47,710 nt of DNA. It comes from Variovorax ginsengisoli (GTDB taxonomy: Bacteria; Pseudomonadota; Gammaproteobacteria; Burkholderiales; Burkholderiaceae_C). Where the stretch lies: NCBI RefSeq assembly GCF_030486595.1, contig NZ_JAUJZH010000043.1, forward strand, positions 1 to 47,710, given 5' to 3'. Shown here piece after piece: positions 8,655 to 16,513 of this stretch (position 1 is its first letter; each line of letters starts with the position of its first letter). The position numbers were made by a program, and so were the translations under genes. Below the pieces are notes generated by a model. That model was not told where the DNA came from and made no database searches. It saw only the letters and a list, made by a program, of their open reading frames with translations.

Positions 8655-8741
8655 GCTGTGCTCCTTGGTCGCGGCACGTGGCGAGGTTTTTCAATGTAGC
8701 GATCGGGTCGGCGCTTGTCCAGCCCGGTGGCGCCGCGCAGA

Positions 8742-8770
8742 TTGACAACCGGCAATCGGCAGAATATGAT
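8742..8770 (+). promoter_or_regulatory. Sigma-70 promoter of the TetR gene
   Basis: TTGACA at 8742-8747, a 17-base spacer and TATGAT at 8765-8770 form a near-consensus sigma-70 promoter reading into the tetR gene at 8807. The -10 box lies inside the left arm of the palindrome at 8763-8782, an arrangement typical of autorepression. Confidence 0.75.
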
Positions 8771-8782
8771 TGCGATCATATT
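8763..8782. promoter_or_regulatory. TetR operator, site 1
   Basis: AATATGAT-TGCG-ATCATATT is a perfect eight-base inverted repeat with a four-base spacer. It lies in the adh-tetR gap, 24 bases before the tetR ATG. The outer seven bases of each arm, at the same spacing, recur at 9440-9459 before the SDR gene. Confidence 0.85.
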
Positions 8783-8806
8783 AATCCCGATTGGTACGAG
8801 CCCCTC

Positions 8807-9400
8807 ATGAGCCGCACCCCGAACAGCCGCAAGGAAGAAACCCACGAGCGTATCGTCGCCGTGGCCGCTCGTGCGATCAGGGAGCGCGGCTATGCCGGCG
8901 TGGGCGTGGCCGATGTCATGAAGGAAGCCGGCCTGACGCATGGCGGCTTCTATGCCCATTTCGATTCGCGCGACGCCCTGCTGGTCGAGGCACTCGAACG
9001 AGCGGGCCGCGAGAGCGCCGAGGCCCTGGCCCTCGCCGCCGAACGGCGCGCTCGCAGGGGCGTGAGCGCATTCCGCGCGCTGGTCGAGACCTACCTGGCG
9101 GATTCGAACCTGGCATCGCTGGCGTGCGGCTGCCCCGTGGCTGCGCTCGGCTCCGACATGCCGCGCCAGTCCGAGGCCGTGCGCGAAGCCTCCGCCCATC
9201 GGGTACGGCGCCTGATTGCCGGCGTGCGCGGCGCCCTTCCAGACGCGCCACGCGCGGCGGCCGCGGCGGTGGCCGGCACCCTGGTCGGCGCCCTGCAACT
9301 GGCGCGGGCGCTGGGCGACGGCGAAGAAGCGCGCGCGGTGCTGGCGGATGCGCGCAAGTCGCTGCTCGCGCAGTACGAACCGCCCGCCGCCGCCCACTGA
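8807..9400 (+). CDS. TetR/AcrR family repressor
   Basis: 197-residue TetR-type repressor. The N-terminal helix-turn-helix is clear: ERIVAVAARAIRERGYAGVG then DVMKEAGLTHGGFYAHFDSRDALL (about residues 13-58). The C-terminal ligand domain carries the CGCPVAALGSDM segment common in a subgroup that controls SDR, MFS and oxidoreductase genes. The ATG at 8807 was chosen because upstream in-frame codons run through the promoter and operator. Matching palindromes before this gene and before the SDR gene at 9504 indicate that it represses itself, the SDR-MFS pair and possibly the divergent adh gene. Effector unknown. Confidence 0.92.
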   Translation: MSRTPNSRKEETHERIVAVAARAIRERGYAGVGVADVMKEAGLTHGGFYAHFDSRDALLVEALERAGRESAEALALAAERRARRGVSAFRALVETYLADSNLASLACGCPVAALGSDMPRQSEAVREASAHRVRRLIAGVRGALPDAPRAAAAAVAGTLVGALQLARALGDGEEARAVLADARKSLLAQYEPPAAAH

Positions 9401-9439
9401 ACCCTGCCGACATCCTGCCATCGCCATGCTTCCCCTATT

Positions 9440-9459
9440 AATATGACATAAATCATATT
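9440..9459. promoter_or_regulatory. TetR operator, site 2, before the SDR-MFS pair
   Basis: AATATGA-CATAAA-TCATATT, a perfect seven-base inverted repeat with a six-base spacer, has arms and spacing identical to the core of the site at 8763-8782. It lies 44 bases before the SDR start and after the tetR stop, so SDR-MFS has its own controlled promoter. No good -35 box was visible. Confidence 0.85.
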
Positions 9460-9503
9460 GTTTGTTCCCTCCCACCACCTTCACTCGTCCCAAGGAAGCC
9501 ATC

Positions 9504-10208
9504 ATGAAAATCAGCAACGCCACCGTCCTCGTCACCGGCGCCAATCGCGGCATCGGCCTGGCCTTCACCCGTGAGCTGCTGGCGCGCGGCGCCCGCAAGG
9601 TCTACGCCGGCGCCCGCGATCCGTCCAGCGTCACGCAGCCCGGCGTCGAGGCCATCCGCCTCGATGTCACGAAGCCCGACGAGGTCGCCGCGGCCGTGGC
9701 CCGCGCCGGCGACGTGACGCTGGTGATCAACAACGCCGGTGTCGCGCAGGTCGGCGGCTTTCTCGCGGCCGACAGCGAAGAGGTCGCGCGGCGCCAGTTC
9801 GAGACCAACTTCTTCGGCATGCTGCGCATGAGCAAGGCCTTCGCGCCGGTGCTGAAGGCCAACGGAGGCGGCGCGCTGCTCAACGTGCTGTCGATCGTCT
9901 CGTGGATCAATGGCGGCCAGCTCGCCGGCTATGCGGCGACCAAATCGGCCGCCTGGTCGCTCACCAACTCGTTGCGCCACGAACTGGCGCCCCAGAACAC
10001 GCAGGTCCTGGCGCTGCACATGGCCTTCGTCGACACCGACCTGGCGCGCGGACTCGAGGGCCCGAAGACCAGTCCCGAGGACATCGTCAAGAGCGCCCTC
10101 GATGGCCTCGAGGCCGGTCTCGACGAGGTGCTGGCCGACGATCGCACCCGGCTGGTCAAGCAGGGCCTGACGGCCGCCACGCCTAGCTACCTGCCGACGC
10201 GCGCCTGA
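9504..10208 (+). CDS. Short-chain dehydrogenase/reductase (SDR)
   Basis: 234-residue classical SDR, NAD(P)-dependent. The cofactor site is TGANRGIG (residues 11-18), followed by NNAG, and the catalytic region has a serine in LSIVSW and YAATK. ATG at 9504 has AAGGAAG ahead of it; an upstream TTG in frame lies next to the operator and was not used. The gene is 29 bases before an MFS transporter and has a TetR operator at its promoter, so it probably modifies a toxic carbonyl or quinone compound that the transporter also handles. Substrate is not predictable from sequence. Confidence 0.92.
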   Translation: MKISNATVLVTGANRGIGLAFTRELLARGARKVYAGARDPSSVTQPGVEAIRLDVTKPDEVAAAVARAGDVTLVINNAGVAQVGGFLAADSEEVARRQFETNFFGMLRMSKAFAPVLKANGGGALLNVLSIVSWINGGQLAGYAATKSAAWSLTNSLRHELAPQNTQVLALHMAFVDTDLARGLEGPKTSPEDIVKSALDGLEAGLDEVLADDRTRLVKQGLTAATPSYLPTRA

Positions 10209-10237
10209 GCGCCGAGCCGAATCCGACGGACGACACG

Positions 10238-11662
10238 ATGACGCTCGCCACCGCACCCACGGCTCCGGCTCCGGCCGCAGCCGCCCATCCACCCAAGGCC
10301 TCGCCCTGGCCGGTGTTCTGGGTCGCCAGCGTGGCGGCCTTCCTGGTCTCGCTCGACAGCACGATGCTGTATTCGGCCTTCGGCGCGCTTCGGACGGGGT
10401 TCCCGGACGCCAGCGCGGCCGAGATGTCGTGGGTGCTCAACGCGTACACGGTGGTCTATGCCGCCATGCTGATTCCCGCCGGCGGCCTGTCGGACGCCCA
10501 CGGCCGCAAGCGAGTCTTCATGCTCGGCGTGTCGCTGTTCATCGCCGCCTCGGCCGCCTGCGGACTGGCCGGCAGCGTCGGCTGGCTGATCGCCGCGCGC
10601 GTGCTGCAGGCGGTTGGCGCCGCGCTGCTGACGCCGGCGTCGCTGTCGATCGTGCTGGCGGCCTTTCCGCAAAGCAGGCGAGCGGTCACCGTCAGCCTGT
10701 GGGGCGCGGTGGGCGGCTTCGCGGCGGCGGTCGGGCCGAGCCTGGGTTCCTTCGTGATCCAGACCATCGGCTGGCCCTGGGCCTTCTTCATCAACCTGCC
10801 GATCGGGGCCCTGTCGCTCTGGTGCGGCGCCTACCTGCTGACCGAGTCGACGCGATCGGCCCACCGGACCCGGATCGACGGGGTCGGAATGAGCCTGCTG
10901 ATCGTTGCCGTGGGTGCGCTGACGCTGGCGATCGTCGAGTCCGAATCGCTGTACTGGTCGCGCGGGCAGCTGGCGGCCGTCGCGGCGACGGGCGCGATCG
11001 CGCTGGTGAGCTTCGTCATCTGGGCCCGCAACGTGCGCGCGCCGCTGATCGACCTGGCGCTGTTTCGCCACCCGACCTACAGCGCGGTCAATGCCGCGAC
11101 GCTCACGTTCGGGATCGCGTTCGCGATGATGTTCTTCGCCTTCTTCTTCTACATGAGCAATGTCTGGCACTACAGCCAGGCACTCGCCGGCCTGGCGATC
11201 GCGCCGGGACCGCTGATGGTGATTCCGGTGGCCATCGTCACCGGCCGGCTCGCCGGACGCTACGGCCATCGGCCGTTCCTGGTCGGCGGCGCCTTGCTGT
11301 TCGCCGCCACCGGCCTGTGGTTCCTGCTGGTGCCCGGCACCGAGCCGGCCTATGCGACGCAGTGGCTCCCTGGCCTGTTCCTGAGCGGAGCCAGTGTCGG
11401 CCTGGTGATGCCCTCGCTGTCGGGCGCGGCGGTGAGCAAGCTGCCCGCCGCCCACTACGCGGTCGGCAGCGCGGTCAACCAGGCCACGCGCCAGATCGGG
11501 TCCGTGATCGGCGTCGCGATCACGGTGGTGCTGCTCGGCCACGGCGTGCTGCAGCGCGGCGACTTCGACGCCCTCTACAAGTGGCACATCGGTCTGGCGC
11601 TGCTGACGGCGCTGCTGTGCACGCTGGTCAACACTCGACCAGCGGCGGCGCCGCGCGCCTAG
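10238..11662 (+). CDS. MFS multidrug-type transporter, DHA2 family
   Basis: 474-residue major facilitator of the EmrB/QacA (DHA2, 14-helix) type, expected in the inner membrane as a proton-coupled exporter. SLDSTMLYSAFGAL in helix 1 corresponds to the family's D-x-T motif, and DAHGRKRVF is the loop 2-3 motif A. GWPWAFFINLPIG is the hallmark DHA2 segment after helix 5. It follows the SDR gene by 29 bases and shares its TetR-controlled promoter. The last four bases overlap the stop of the convergent ompA-like gene. The exported compound is unknown. Confidence 0.93.
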   Translation: MTLATAPTAPAPAAAAHPPKASPWPVFWVASVAAFLVSLDSTMLYSAFGALRTGFPDASAAEMSWVLNAYTVVYAAMLIPAGGLSDAHGRKRVFMLGVSLFIAASAACGLAGSVGWLIAARVLQAVGAALLTPASLSIVLAAFPQSRRAVTVSLWGAVGGFAAAVGPSLGSFVIQTIGWPWAFFINLPIGALSLWCGAYLLTESTRSAHRTRIDGVGMSLLIVAVGALTLAIVESESLYWSRGQLAAVAATGAIALVSFVIWARNVRAPLIDLALFRHPTYSAVNAATLTFGIAFAMMFFAFFFYMSNVWHYSQALAGLAIAPGPLMVIPVAIVTGRLAGRYGHRPFLVGGALLFAATGLWFLLVPGTEPAYATQWLPGLFLSGASVGLVMPSLSGAAVSKLPAAHYAVGSAVNQATRQIGSVIGVAITVVLLGHGVLQRGDFDALYKWHIGLALLTALLCTLVNTRPAAAPRA

Positions 11663-12768
11663 CCCGGCTGCTCGCCCGTGGCGCGGATCTCCACGCGGCG
11701 GTTCGGCTCGAAGCAGGCGATGAGCGCGGTGCGGGTCTTCGCCTTGCCCTGGGCCCTGCAATCGGCTTCGGTGACCTTCAACTCCGAGAAACTGCGGCCT
11801 TCGGTCGTGATGATGTTGGCCGGGACGCCTTGGGCGACCAGGTAGTCGCGCACGGAGTTGGCCCGCGCCAGCGACAGGCGCTGGTTGAACTCGTTGCTGC
11901 CGATCGGGTCGGTGTGGCCGACGATGGAGATCGCGCGCAACCGGATGCCCGAGGACTTGAGCTCCGCGAGCGTGTTGTCGATGCGGGTGCGGCCGGTGGG
12001 CGTCAGGTCCGACTTGGCGAAGGCGAAGGTGCCGTCGGCCTTGAGCTCGAAGTTGCGCGCAGCCGGCGGTGGCGGCGGCGGCGGCGGCATCGGTGCCGGC
12101 ATGGCCGCCGGCGGAGCGGCTCGCGCCACCTGCGGGGGCGGCCCGAACGGAATCTGCAGGCCCACCGAGAACAGCCAGTCGTTCATGCTCTGCCGGTTGG
12201 CAGTCAAGCTGTTGTTGGCGTTGTCGACATAGCGATAGCGTGCGTCTGCCACCAGGCGGCCCCAGGAGGAAAACGGCCAGACGATGCCGACCCCCGCATT
12301 GGCCATGAAACTCGTGTGGCTGTCGTTGATTCCGAACGCCCGCTCCACCTTGTTGTCGATGGCGCCGATGCCGCCCACGAGATAGGGATGCACGGTGTTC
12401 GACTGCCAGCGGTTGATACCCAGGCGGCTCCAGGGGAACCACTGCGCGTCGAGCGTGCCGCTCCAATTCTTGTACTTGTTCGTGCTGTTGAAGACGCCGA
12501 AGTTGGTGCCGACGTTGCCGTCCAGTTCCTCGTACTGGCCACGCAGCTCGATGTTCCAACTCGGGCTGATCGGCTTGCCGATGGAGAAGCCTCCGCCCCA
12601 GCCGTTGTCGGCATTGCGGTCGCCGTCGGGATGCACGTAGCTGCCGAACGGCGTGATGTACCAGCGGTTGTCGAAGTACTGATCCGGTGCGAAGGTGGTC
12701 TGCGCGAGGCAGGCACCATACGGAAGGGCCAGCGCGCAGCAAGCTGCGAAAGTGCGTCGGACGAACAT
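11659..12768 (-). CDS. OmpA-family outer-membrane protein
   Basis: 369-residue protein with a signal peptide (about 1-22), an N-terminal eight-stranded barrel-like region (about 25-205, starting with RWYITPFGSYVHPDGDR), a Pro/Ala linker containing a run of eight prolines, and a C-terminal OmpA peptidoglycan-binding domain. The last has GHTDPIGSNEFNQRLSLARA, whose Asp and Arg bind diaminopimelate, and two cysteines in the TEADCRAQG and LIACFEPN segments that could form the disulfide known in OmpA. It anchors the outer membrane to the wall. Convergent with the MFS gene. Confidence 0.92.
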   Translation of the reverse strand: MFVRRTFAACCALALPYGACLAQTTFAPDQYFDNRWYITPFGSYVHPDGDRNADNGWGGGFSIGKPISPSWNIELRGQYEELDGNVGTNFGVFNSTNKYKNWSGTLDAQWFPWSRLGINRWQSNTVHPYLVGGIGAIDNKVERAFGINDSHTSFMANAGVGIVWPFSSWGRLVADARYRYVDNANNSLTANRQSMNDWLFSVGLQIPFGPPPQVARAAPPAAMPAPMPPPPPPPPAARNFELKADGTFAFAKSDLTPTGRTRIDNTLAELKSSGIRLRAISIVGHTDPIGSNEFNQRLSLARANSVRDYLVAQGVPANIITTEGRSFSELKVTEADCRAQGKAKTRTALIACFEPNRRVEIRATGEQPG

Positions 12769-13091
12769 GAAAGCCTCACTTTGCTGATGTTGATGAGAGC
12801 CCTCGGCCGGAGCCAGTGGTGTGAAGCACGATAGGTGCGCGCAAGTCTGCGGGCCTGCCTACACGCAACCGGGTGTGTCTCAGTCGCGGCACGGCCACTT
12901 CCGGTTTCACTTCTTTCACGATGGAGCGAAACCTTTTGCGCAGCGGCCACGCTGGTGTCGCTCCGAAGAGGCGTTGCACCAAAGGGCAATTGCACCCCGG
13001 CGCCTTCACCGCCAACATCGGTTTCCTCGGCAGCCGCGGTGCGCGCAGGCGGCACGGCCGTGCTGTGCTCGAACAACAGGAGTGGCAGCGC
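12769..13091. other. Intergenic region of 323 bases, ompA-like / membrane protein
   Basis: Divergent promoter region. The frame of the membrane protein at 13092 is open through it back to 12873, but the encoded residues are basic and low in hydrophobicity and do not look like part of a conserved protein. No operator, RNA or clear sigma-70 boxes were recognised. Confidence 0.4.
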
Positions 13092-14258
13092 ATGCGCGTC
13101 TCGTTCAACAGGCACGGTCCGTTCTATCGCTGGCAGCGCCGCGTCGGCCTGCTGACCGACACCGATCTCGCGGCGGGTCGCCGTGCCGCGCTGTTCGTGG
13201 CCGTGGGGTGGATTCCCGCACTGGTCCTGGCCGCGTTCCAGGGCTTTGCCATCGACGCGCATCCGGAGCGCGCCATCCTGTTCGACTACAGCGCCTATGC
13301 CTACGCGTTCGCCATCGTGGCTTTCGTGTTGATGGAGCAGAGCTCGGATCAGCGCATGGCGCAGCTGGTCGGTCAGTTCGAGGACCGGGGAATCGTTCCA
13401 TCGGCATCGCGAAGCGGCTTTGCCAAGGCCCGCGCGAACATGGAGAGGCGCACCGGGTCGTGGCTGGCCGAAGGCCTGATCCTCGTGCTGGCCTACCTGC
13501 TCTCCTGGCTGTGGCTCACGAAGGCCCCGATGTCTGCCGCCGGCGGCACATGGCACGGGCGCATGGTCGACGGCACGCTCCAGCCGACCCTGGCCGGCTG
13601 GTGGGCCATGCTGGTCGCGCTGCCGCTGTACTGGTTCCTGCTCGGGCGCTGGCTGTGGCGCTTCGTGACATGGGGCTTGATGCTGCATGAGATCGCGCGC
13701 TGCGACATGCGCCTGGTCGCGACGCATCCCGATCGCTGCGGCGGACTCGCCTTCATGGGGCAGTACCCGAAGACCTATGTCCTGTTCGTGTTGGCCGAAA
13801 GCACGGTGGTGTCCGCCACGGTTCTCAAGCTGGTCGTGCACGGCGATGCCAGCCTGATGGGCTTCAAGTTCGCCCTGATCGGCATGATCGTCTTCTTCGC
13901 CATTGCCTTCGTCGCGCCCCTCGCGGTCTTCGCGCCCCGGCTCGTGGCCTTGAAGCACGCCGGTCTGGCGCACTACGGCTCACTGGCCAGCCAGCACAAC
14001 ATCGCCTTCGAGAAGAAGTGGATTTCGGCGACCAGGGCACTGCCGGCTGAAGAGATGCTGGGCTCGCCCGACCCGTCGTCGATGGCCGACTTCGCTGCCG
14101 GCTACGACCTGATCAAGCGCATGCTTCCGGTGCCGGTGACCCTGGAGAGCGTCATGCCGATCGTCCTTGCGGCGGTGCTTCCGCTGATTTGCGTGGCGGC
14201 CACGCAGATACCTCTTGCGCAGATCCTCGAGCAGGTCAAGACCTTGCTGCCTGTTTGA
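13092..14258 (+). CDS. Polytopic membrane protein of unknown function
   Basis: 388 residues with about seven hydrophobic segments, for example ALFVAVGWIPALVLAAFQG, YAFAIVAFVLME, GLILVLAYLLSWLWL, WAMLVALPLYWFLLGRWLW, VLFVLAESTVVSATV, ALIGMIVFFAIAFVAPLAV and VMPIVLAAVLPLICVAA. The soluble stretch RCDMRLVATHPDRCGGLAFMGQ is notable for paired Cys and His. The ATG at 13092 has AGGAG eleven bases before it and begins MRVSFNRHGPFYRWQRRVGLL; an earlier in-frame ATG at 12921 would add a basic, poorly protein-like stretch. I do not recognise the family. It ends 15 bases from a convergent HIUase-like gene. Confidence 0.75.
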   Translation: MRVSFNRHGPFYRWQRRVGLLTDTDLAAGRRAALFVAVGWIPALVLAAFQGFAIDAHPERAILFDYSAYAYAFAIVAFVLMEQSSDQRMAQLVGQFEDRGIVPSASRSGFAKARANMERRTGSWLAEGLILVLAYLLSWLWLTKAPMSAAGGTWHGRMVDGTLQPTLAGWWAMLVALPLYWFLLGRWLWRFVTWGLMLHEIARCDMRLVATHPDRCGGLAFMGQYPKTYVLFVLAESTVVSATVLKLVVHGDASLMGFKFALIGMIVFFAIAFVAPLAVFAPRLVALKHAGLAHYGSLASQHNIAFEKKWISATRALPAEEMLGSPDPSSMADFAAGYDLIKRMLPVPVTLESVMPIVLAAVLPLICVAATQIPLAQILEQVKTLLPV

Positions 14259-14273
14259 AGCTGGCCGGCAAGC

Positions 14274-14648
14274 TCAGGCGGCGCCGCGAAAGCAGGAAAG
14301 CCCCCAGGGGGTGAGCTTGACCGGCAGGTGGTAGTGCTGCGAAGGATCGGCCAGGCCGAAGCGAAAACACTGCACCTCCATGAAGGCCGGCTCGGGAAGC
14401 GCCTGTCCGCGCGCCCGGTAGTAGTCGCCCACGTGCAGTCGCATCTCGTAGACACCGATGTCGAACAGTTGGGCCTGCCCCTCGATGCCGTCCACCACGC
14501 CGTTGCGCCCCACCTTGCCGGCGACCAGCGGCTCCCAGCGCTCGGCCCGACCGCGTTCGCCGGTTTCCCTGCGCAGGACCTCGACCCGCATGCCGACCGC
14601 AACCACCCCGTTGGCCACGTCAACGACGTGGATCGACACAGCTTGCAT
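14274..14648 (-). CDS. 5-hydroxyisourate hydrolase-like (transthyretin-like) protein
   Basis: 124-residue transthyretin-like protein of HIUase size, the enzyme that hydrolyses 5-hydroxyisourate in urate breakdown. Matching features are H7 in VSIHVVD, DIGVYEMRLHVGDYY, and QHYHLPVKLTPWGLS near the end. It departs from true HIUases at the C-terminal signature: YRGS is FRGAA here, so the terminal serine and the tyrosine are gone. No other purine genes are near. It may be a divergent HIUase or a transthyretin-like protein with another role. AAGGAGCGAGA precedes the ATG. Confidence 0.7.
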   Translation of the reverse strand: MQAVSIHVVDVANGVVAVGMRVEVLRRETGERGRAERWEPLVAGKVGRNGVVDGIEGQAQLFDIGVYEMRLHVGDYYRARGQALPEPAFMEVQCFRFGLADPSQHYHLPVKLTPWGLSCFRGAA

Positions 14649-14752
14649 TCTCGCTCCTTGCCTCCAGGCGCATGACGCGCGACAGGAGCGAATTTAACGG
14701 ATGCCGGCGGAGTGCCGTCGGCTGGGGCCGGTCGACTTTTCTCGGTGCGTCT

Positions 14753-15157
14753 TCAGGACTGCGGCTTCGAGAGTGCGGCGCACGCCGGCGTGCCGTCGGC
14801 CTGCTTGAGATAGGCGATCAGGTCGGCGCGCTCGGCCGGGTCCGCGATCCCGGAATAGGTCATCGAGCTGCCGGGCACCACCGCCAGGGGCATGGCGAGG
14901 AAGCGGTCGAGCGTGGCGTCGTTCCAGACGATGCGGGACTTCTTCATCGCCTCCGAGTAGTCGAAGCCGGGCACGCTTCCGGCCAGCCGACCGAACAGGC
15001 CGCAGTGGTGCGGACCGACCCGGTCGCTGGCCAGCGCATGGCAGGCCTGGCAGCGGGCATAGACCTGTTCGCCGCGCAGCGCGTCCGGCGCGGCCTGCGC
15101 GGGCGCACCCATCCACGCGGCCAGCAGGCTGGCCGCCAATCGGCTGCAGGGCTTCAC
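14753..15157 (-). CDS. Periplasmic class I cytochrome c
   Basis: 134-residue exported monohaem cytochrome. Signal peptide about 1-22, haem attachment C36-Q-A-C39-H40, and a likely axial methionine M99 in SSMTYSGI. GPHHCGLFGRLAG and LDRFLAMPLAVVPG are typical of the mitochondrial-like c2/c550 group. Its ATG overlaps the stop of the ferritin-like gene by four bases, making it the last gene of a sigma factor / ferritin-like / cytochrome unit. It is likely an electron carrier for an envelope redox reaction linked to that stress unit. Confidence 0.9.
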   Translation of the reverse strand: MKPCSRLAASLLAAWMGAPAQAAPDALRGEQVYARCQACHALASDRVGPHHCGLFGRLAGSVPGFDYSEAMKKSRIVWNDATLDRFLAMPLAVVPGSSMTYSGIADPAERADLIAYLKQADGTPACAALSKPQS

Positions 15158-15723
15158 GACACGAAGGCCGACGGAACGGGCGCCTCGCCGATGGCCTGGC
15201 GCAGCACGGCCCAGTGCATCGCCTCGTCCCCGAGGATGCTGGCAGCGGCCTTGGCGAGATCAGGGTTGCCGAACAACGGAACCGCGCCGAGGTAGGCGCT
15301 CACCGCGCCCTGCTCGAGGCGGGCGGCGAAGCGCAGCACGTCGGCCTGCGACTTCAGCTGCTGCACCGGAAAGTCGTAGCTCGGCTTGGGCGTGGCCGGC
15401 TTGCCGCCCAGCTTGGCGACCGTCTTGGCCAGCAACTCTGCATGCTCCTTGTGGTGCCCCTGGAAGGTCAGCGCCAGCGCGAGCGTCGGCTTCTCCAGCA
15501 ACTGGCTCTCGGCGCCCAGCTGGTAGGCGGCGATCGCCTCGAGTTCCGCACCCAGGGCGGTGTTGAGGATCTGGACGTCGTTGCCCGTCGCGCCGTCGGA
15601 CTTGGCGGCCAGCGCGTCCTGCCCGGACAGCAGCGCGACCGCGGTCCCGGACAGGAGCAGGCCGGACTGGCCGAGGAACAGGCGCCGGGCGGCGATCGGG
15701 GCGGGCATTTGAAAGAACGACAT
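15154..15723 (-). CDS. Exported ferritin-like domain protein
   Basis: 189 residues. The N-terminus APIAARRLFLGQSGLLLSGTAVALL is a Tat-like signal with paired arginines. The rest is a four-helix ferritin-like fold: LNTALGAELEAIAAYQLGAES, QGHHKEHAELLAKTV, LRFAARLEQGAVSAYLGA and ILGDEAMHWAVLRQAIG, with Glu and His at the diiron-type spacings. It resembles the ferritin-like proteins often found next to ECF sigma genes in proteobacteria. It lies two bases after the sigma factor stop and overlaps the cytochrome c start, so all three are one transcript. Function may be periplasmic iron or peroxide handling. Confidence 0.85.
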   Translation of the reverse strand: MSFFQMPAPIAARRLFLGQSGLLLSGTAVALLSGQDALAAKSDGATGNDVQILNTALGAELEAIAAYQLGAESQLLEKPTLALALTFQGHHKEHAELLAKTVAKLGGKPATPKPSYDFPVQQLKSQADVLRFAARLEQGAVSAYLGAVPLFGNPDLAKAAASILGDEAMHWAVLRQAIGEAPVPSAFVS

Positions 15724-15725
15724 GG

Positions 15726-16451
15726 CTAGTCTCCTGGTAGGTTGGGATCGATGACGGGCGGGTGAGCAGTGGCGGCAACTTCAGCGAGCACGTGCGCCAC
15801 GATGCGGTCACAGCGCGCACCGTCGAACGAGAACGCATCGCCGAGCGCGACGTCGAGATCGCGCGAGAGGCCCTCGCGCAACAGGCTGCGGGCGCGGAAG
15901 AAGCGGGTGCGCACCGTGGCTTCCGCAAGCTGCAGCATGGCCGCGGTTTCGGTCACGCTCAGTTCCTGGACCGCGCGCAGCATGAACACCGTGCGATAGC
16001 TGTCCGGAAGCCGATCGATGCGAGCCTCCATGAGTCGTCGTATCTCGTCCCGCATGGCCAGTCCTTCGGGTCGGTCGCCGGGATCGTCCGCCATCCAGGG
16101 GGCGTCGCTATCGTCGGCGCCGATGGCGGTGTCCAGCGGAATCACCTGCGCGCTGCGCCGGCGCAGGCGTCCCAGCGATTCATTGATGACGATCCGGCTG
16201 AGCCAGGTGGCGAGCTGCGCGTGGTCGCGAAAGCTGCCGATCGCGCGCCAGGCACCGAGGTAGGCGTCCTGCAGTGCGTCTTCGGCATCGTCGTCGCTCT
16301 TGAGGATGCTGCGCGCGGTGCGGAACAGCAGCTGGTTGTGGCGGCGCATGATGCGCTCGAAGGCGGCCGCGTCGCCGTGTGCGGCCCGCAGGGCCAGTTC
16401 GTGGTCGGAGGCGGACTGCGGGGCGATGGGGTGGGGGGCGGTGTGTGGCAT
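15726..16451 (-). CDS. ECF-type RNA polymerase sigma factor
   Basis: 241-residue extracytoplasmic-function sigma factor. Region 2 is clear (AFERIMRRHNQLLFRTARSIL, then DAEDALQDAYLGAWRAIGSF) and region 4 is RLPDSYRTVFMLRAVQELSVTETAAMLQLAEATVRTRFFRAR. A tail of about 45 residues after region 4 (FSFDGARCDRIVAHVLAEV) contains a cysteine and may be a regulatory extension. No anti-sigma gene is adjacent. It heads the operon with the ferritin-like and cytochrome c genes. The exported methionine sulfoxide reductase pair next to it has shared ECF-type promoters, which makes those genes candidate targets. Confidence 0.92.
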   Translation of the reverse strand: MPHTAPHPIAPQSASDHELALRAAHGDAAAFERIMRRHNQLLFRTARSILKSDDDAEDALQDAYLGAWRAIGSFRDHAQLATWLSRIVINESLGRLRRRSAQVIPLDTAIGADDSDAPWMADDPGDRPEGLAMRDEIRRLMEARIDRLPDSYRTVFMLRAVQELSVTETAAMLQLAEATVRTRFFRARSLLREGLSRDLDVALGDAFSFDGARCDRIVAHVLAEVAATAHPPVIDPNLPGD

Positions 16452-16467
16452 GGCTTCCTGCCCCCAT

Positions 16468-16496
16468 TAGATGGGGCGATGAAGCCGGGCGTTTCA
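16468..16496 (-). promoter_or_regulatory. Weak candidate ECF promoter of the sigma gene
   Basis: On the minus strand TGAAACG (16496-16490), 16 bases and CATCTA (16473-16468) have the spacing of the msrA/msrB promoters and a related sequence. The resulting leader would be very short, so this is tentative. Confidence 0.25.
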
Positions 16497-16513
16497 GTTT
16501 TCTTTGGAGCCGA

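Noticed and set aside
10187..12742. 851-codon open frame antisense to the MFS transporter and running through the OmpA-like gene
   Set aside because: Arg/Gln/His-rich low-complexity translation typical of a shadow frame in GC-rich DNA; the sense-strand genes have clear family motifs.
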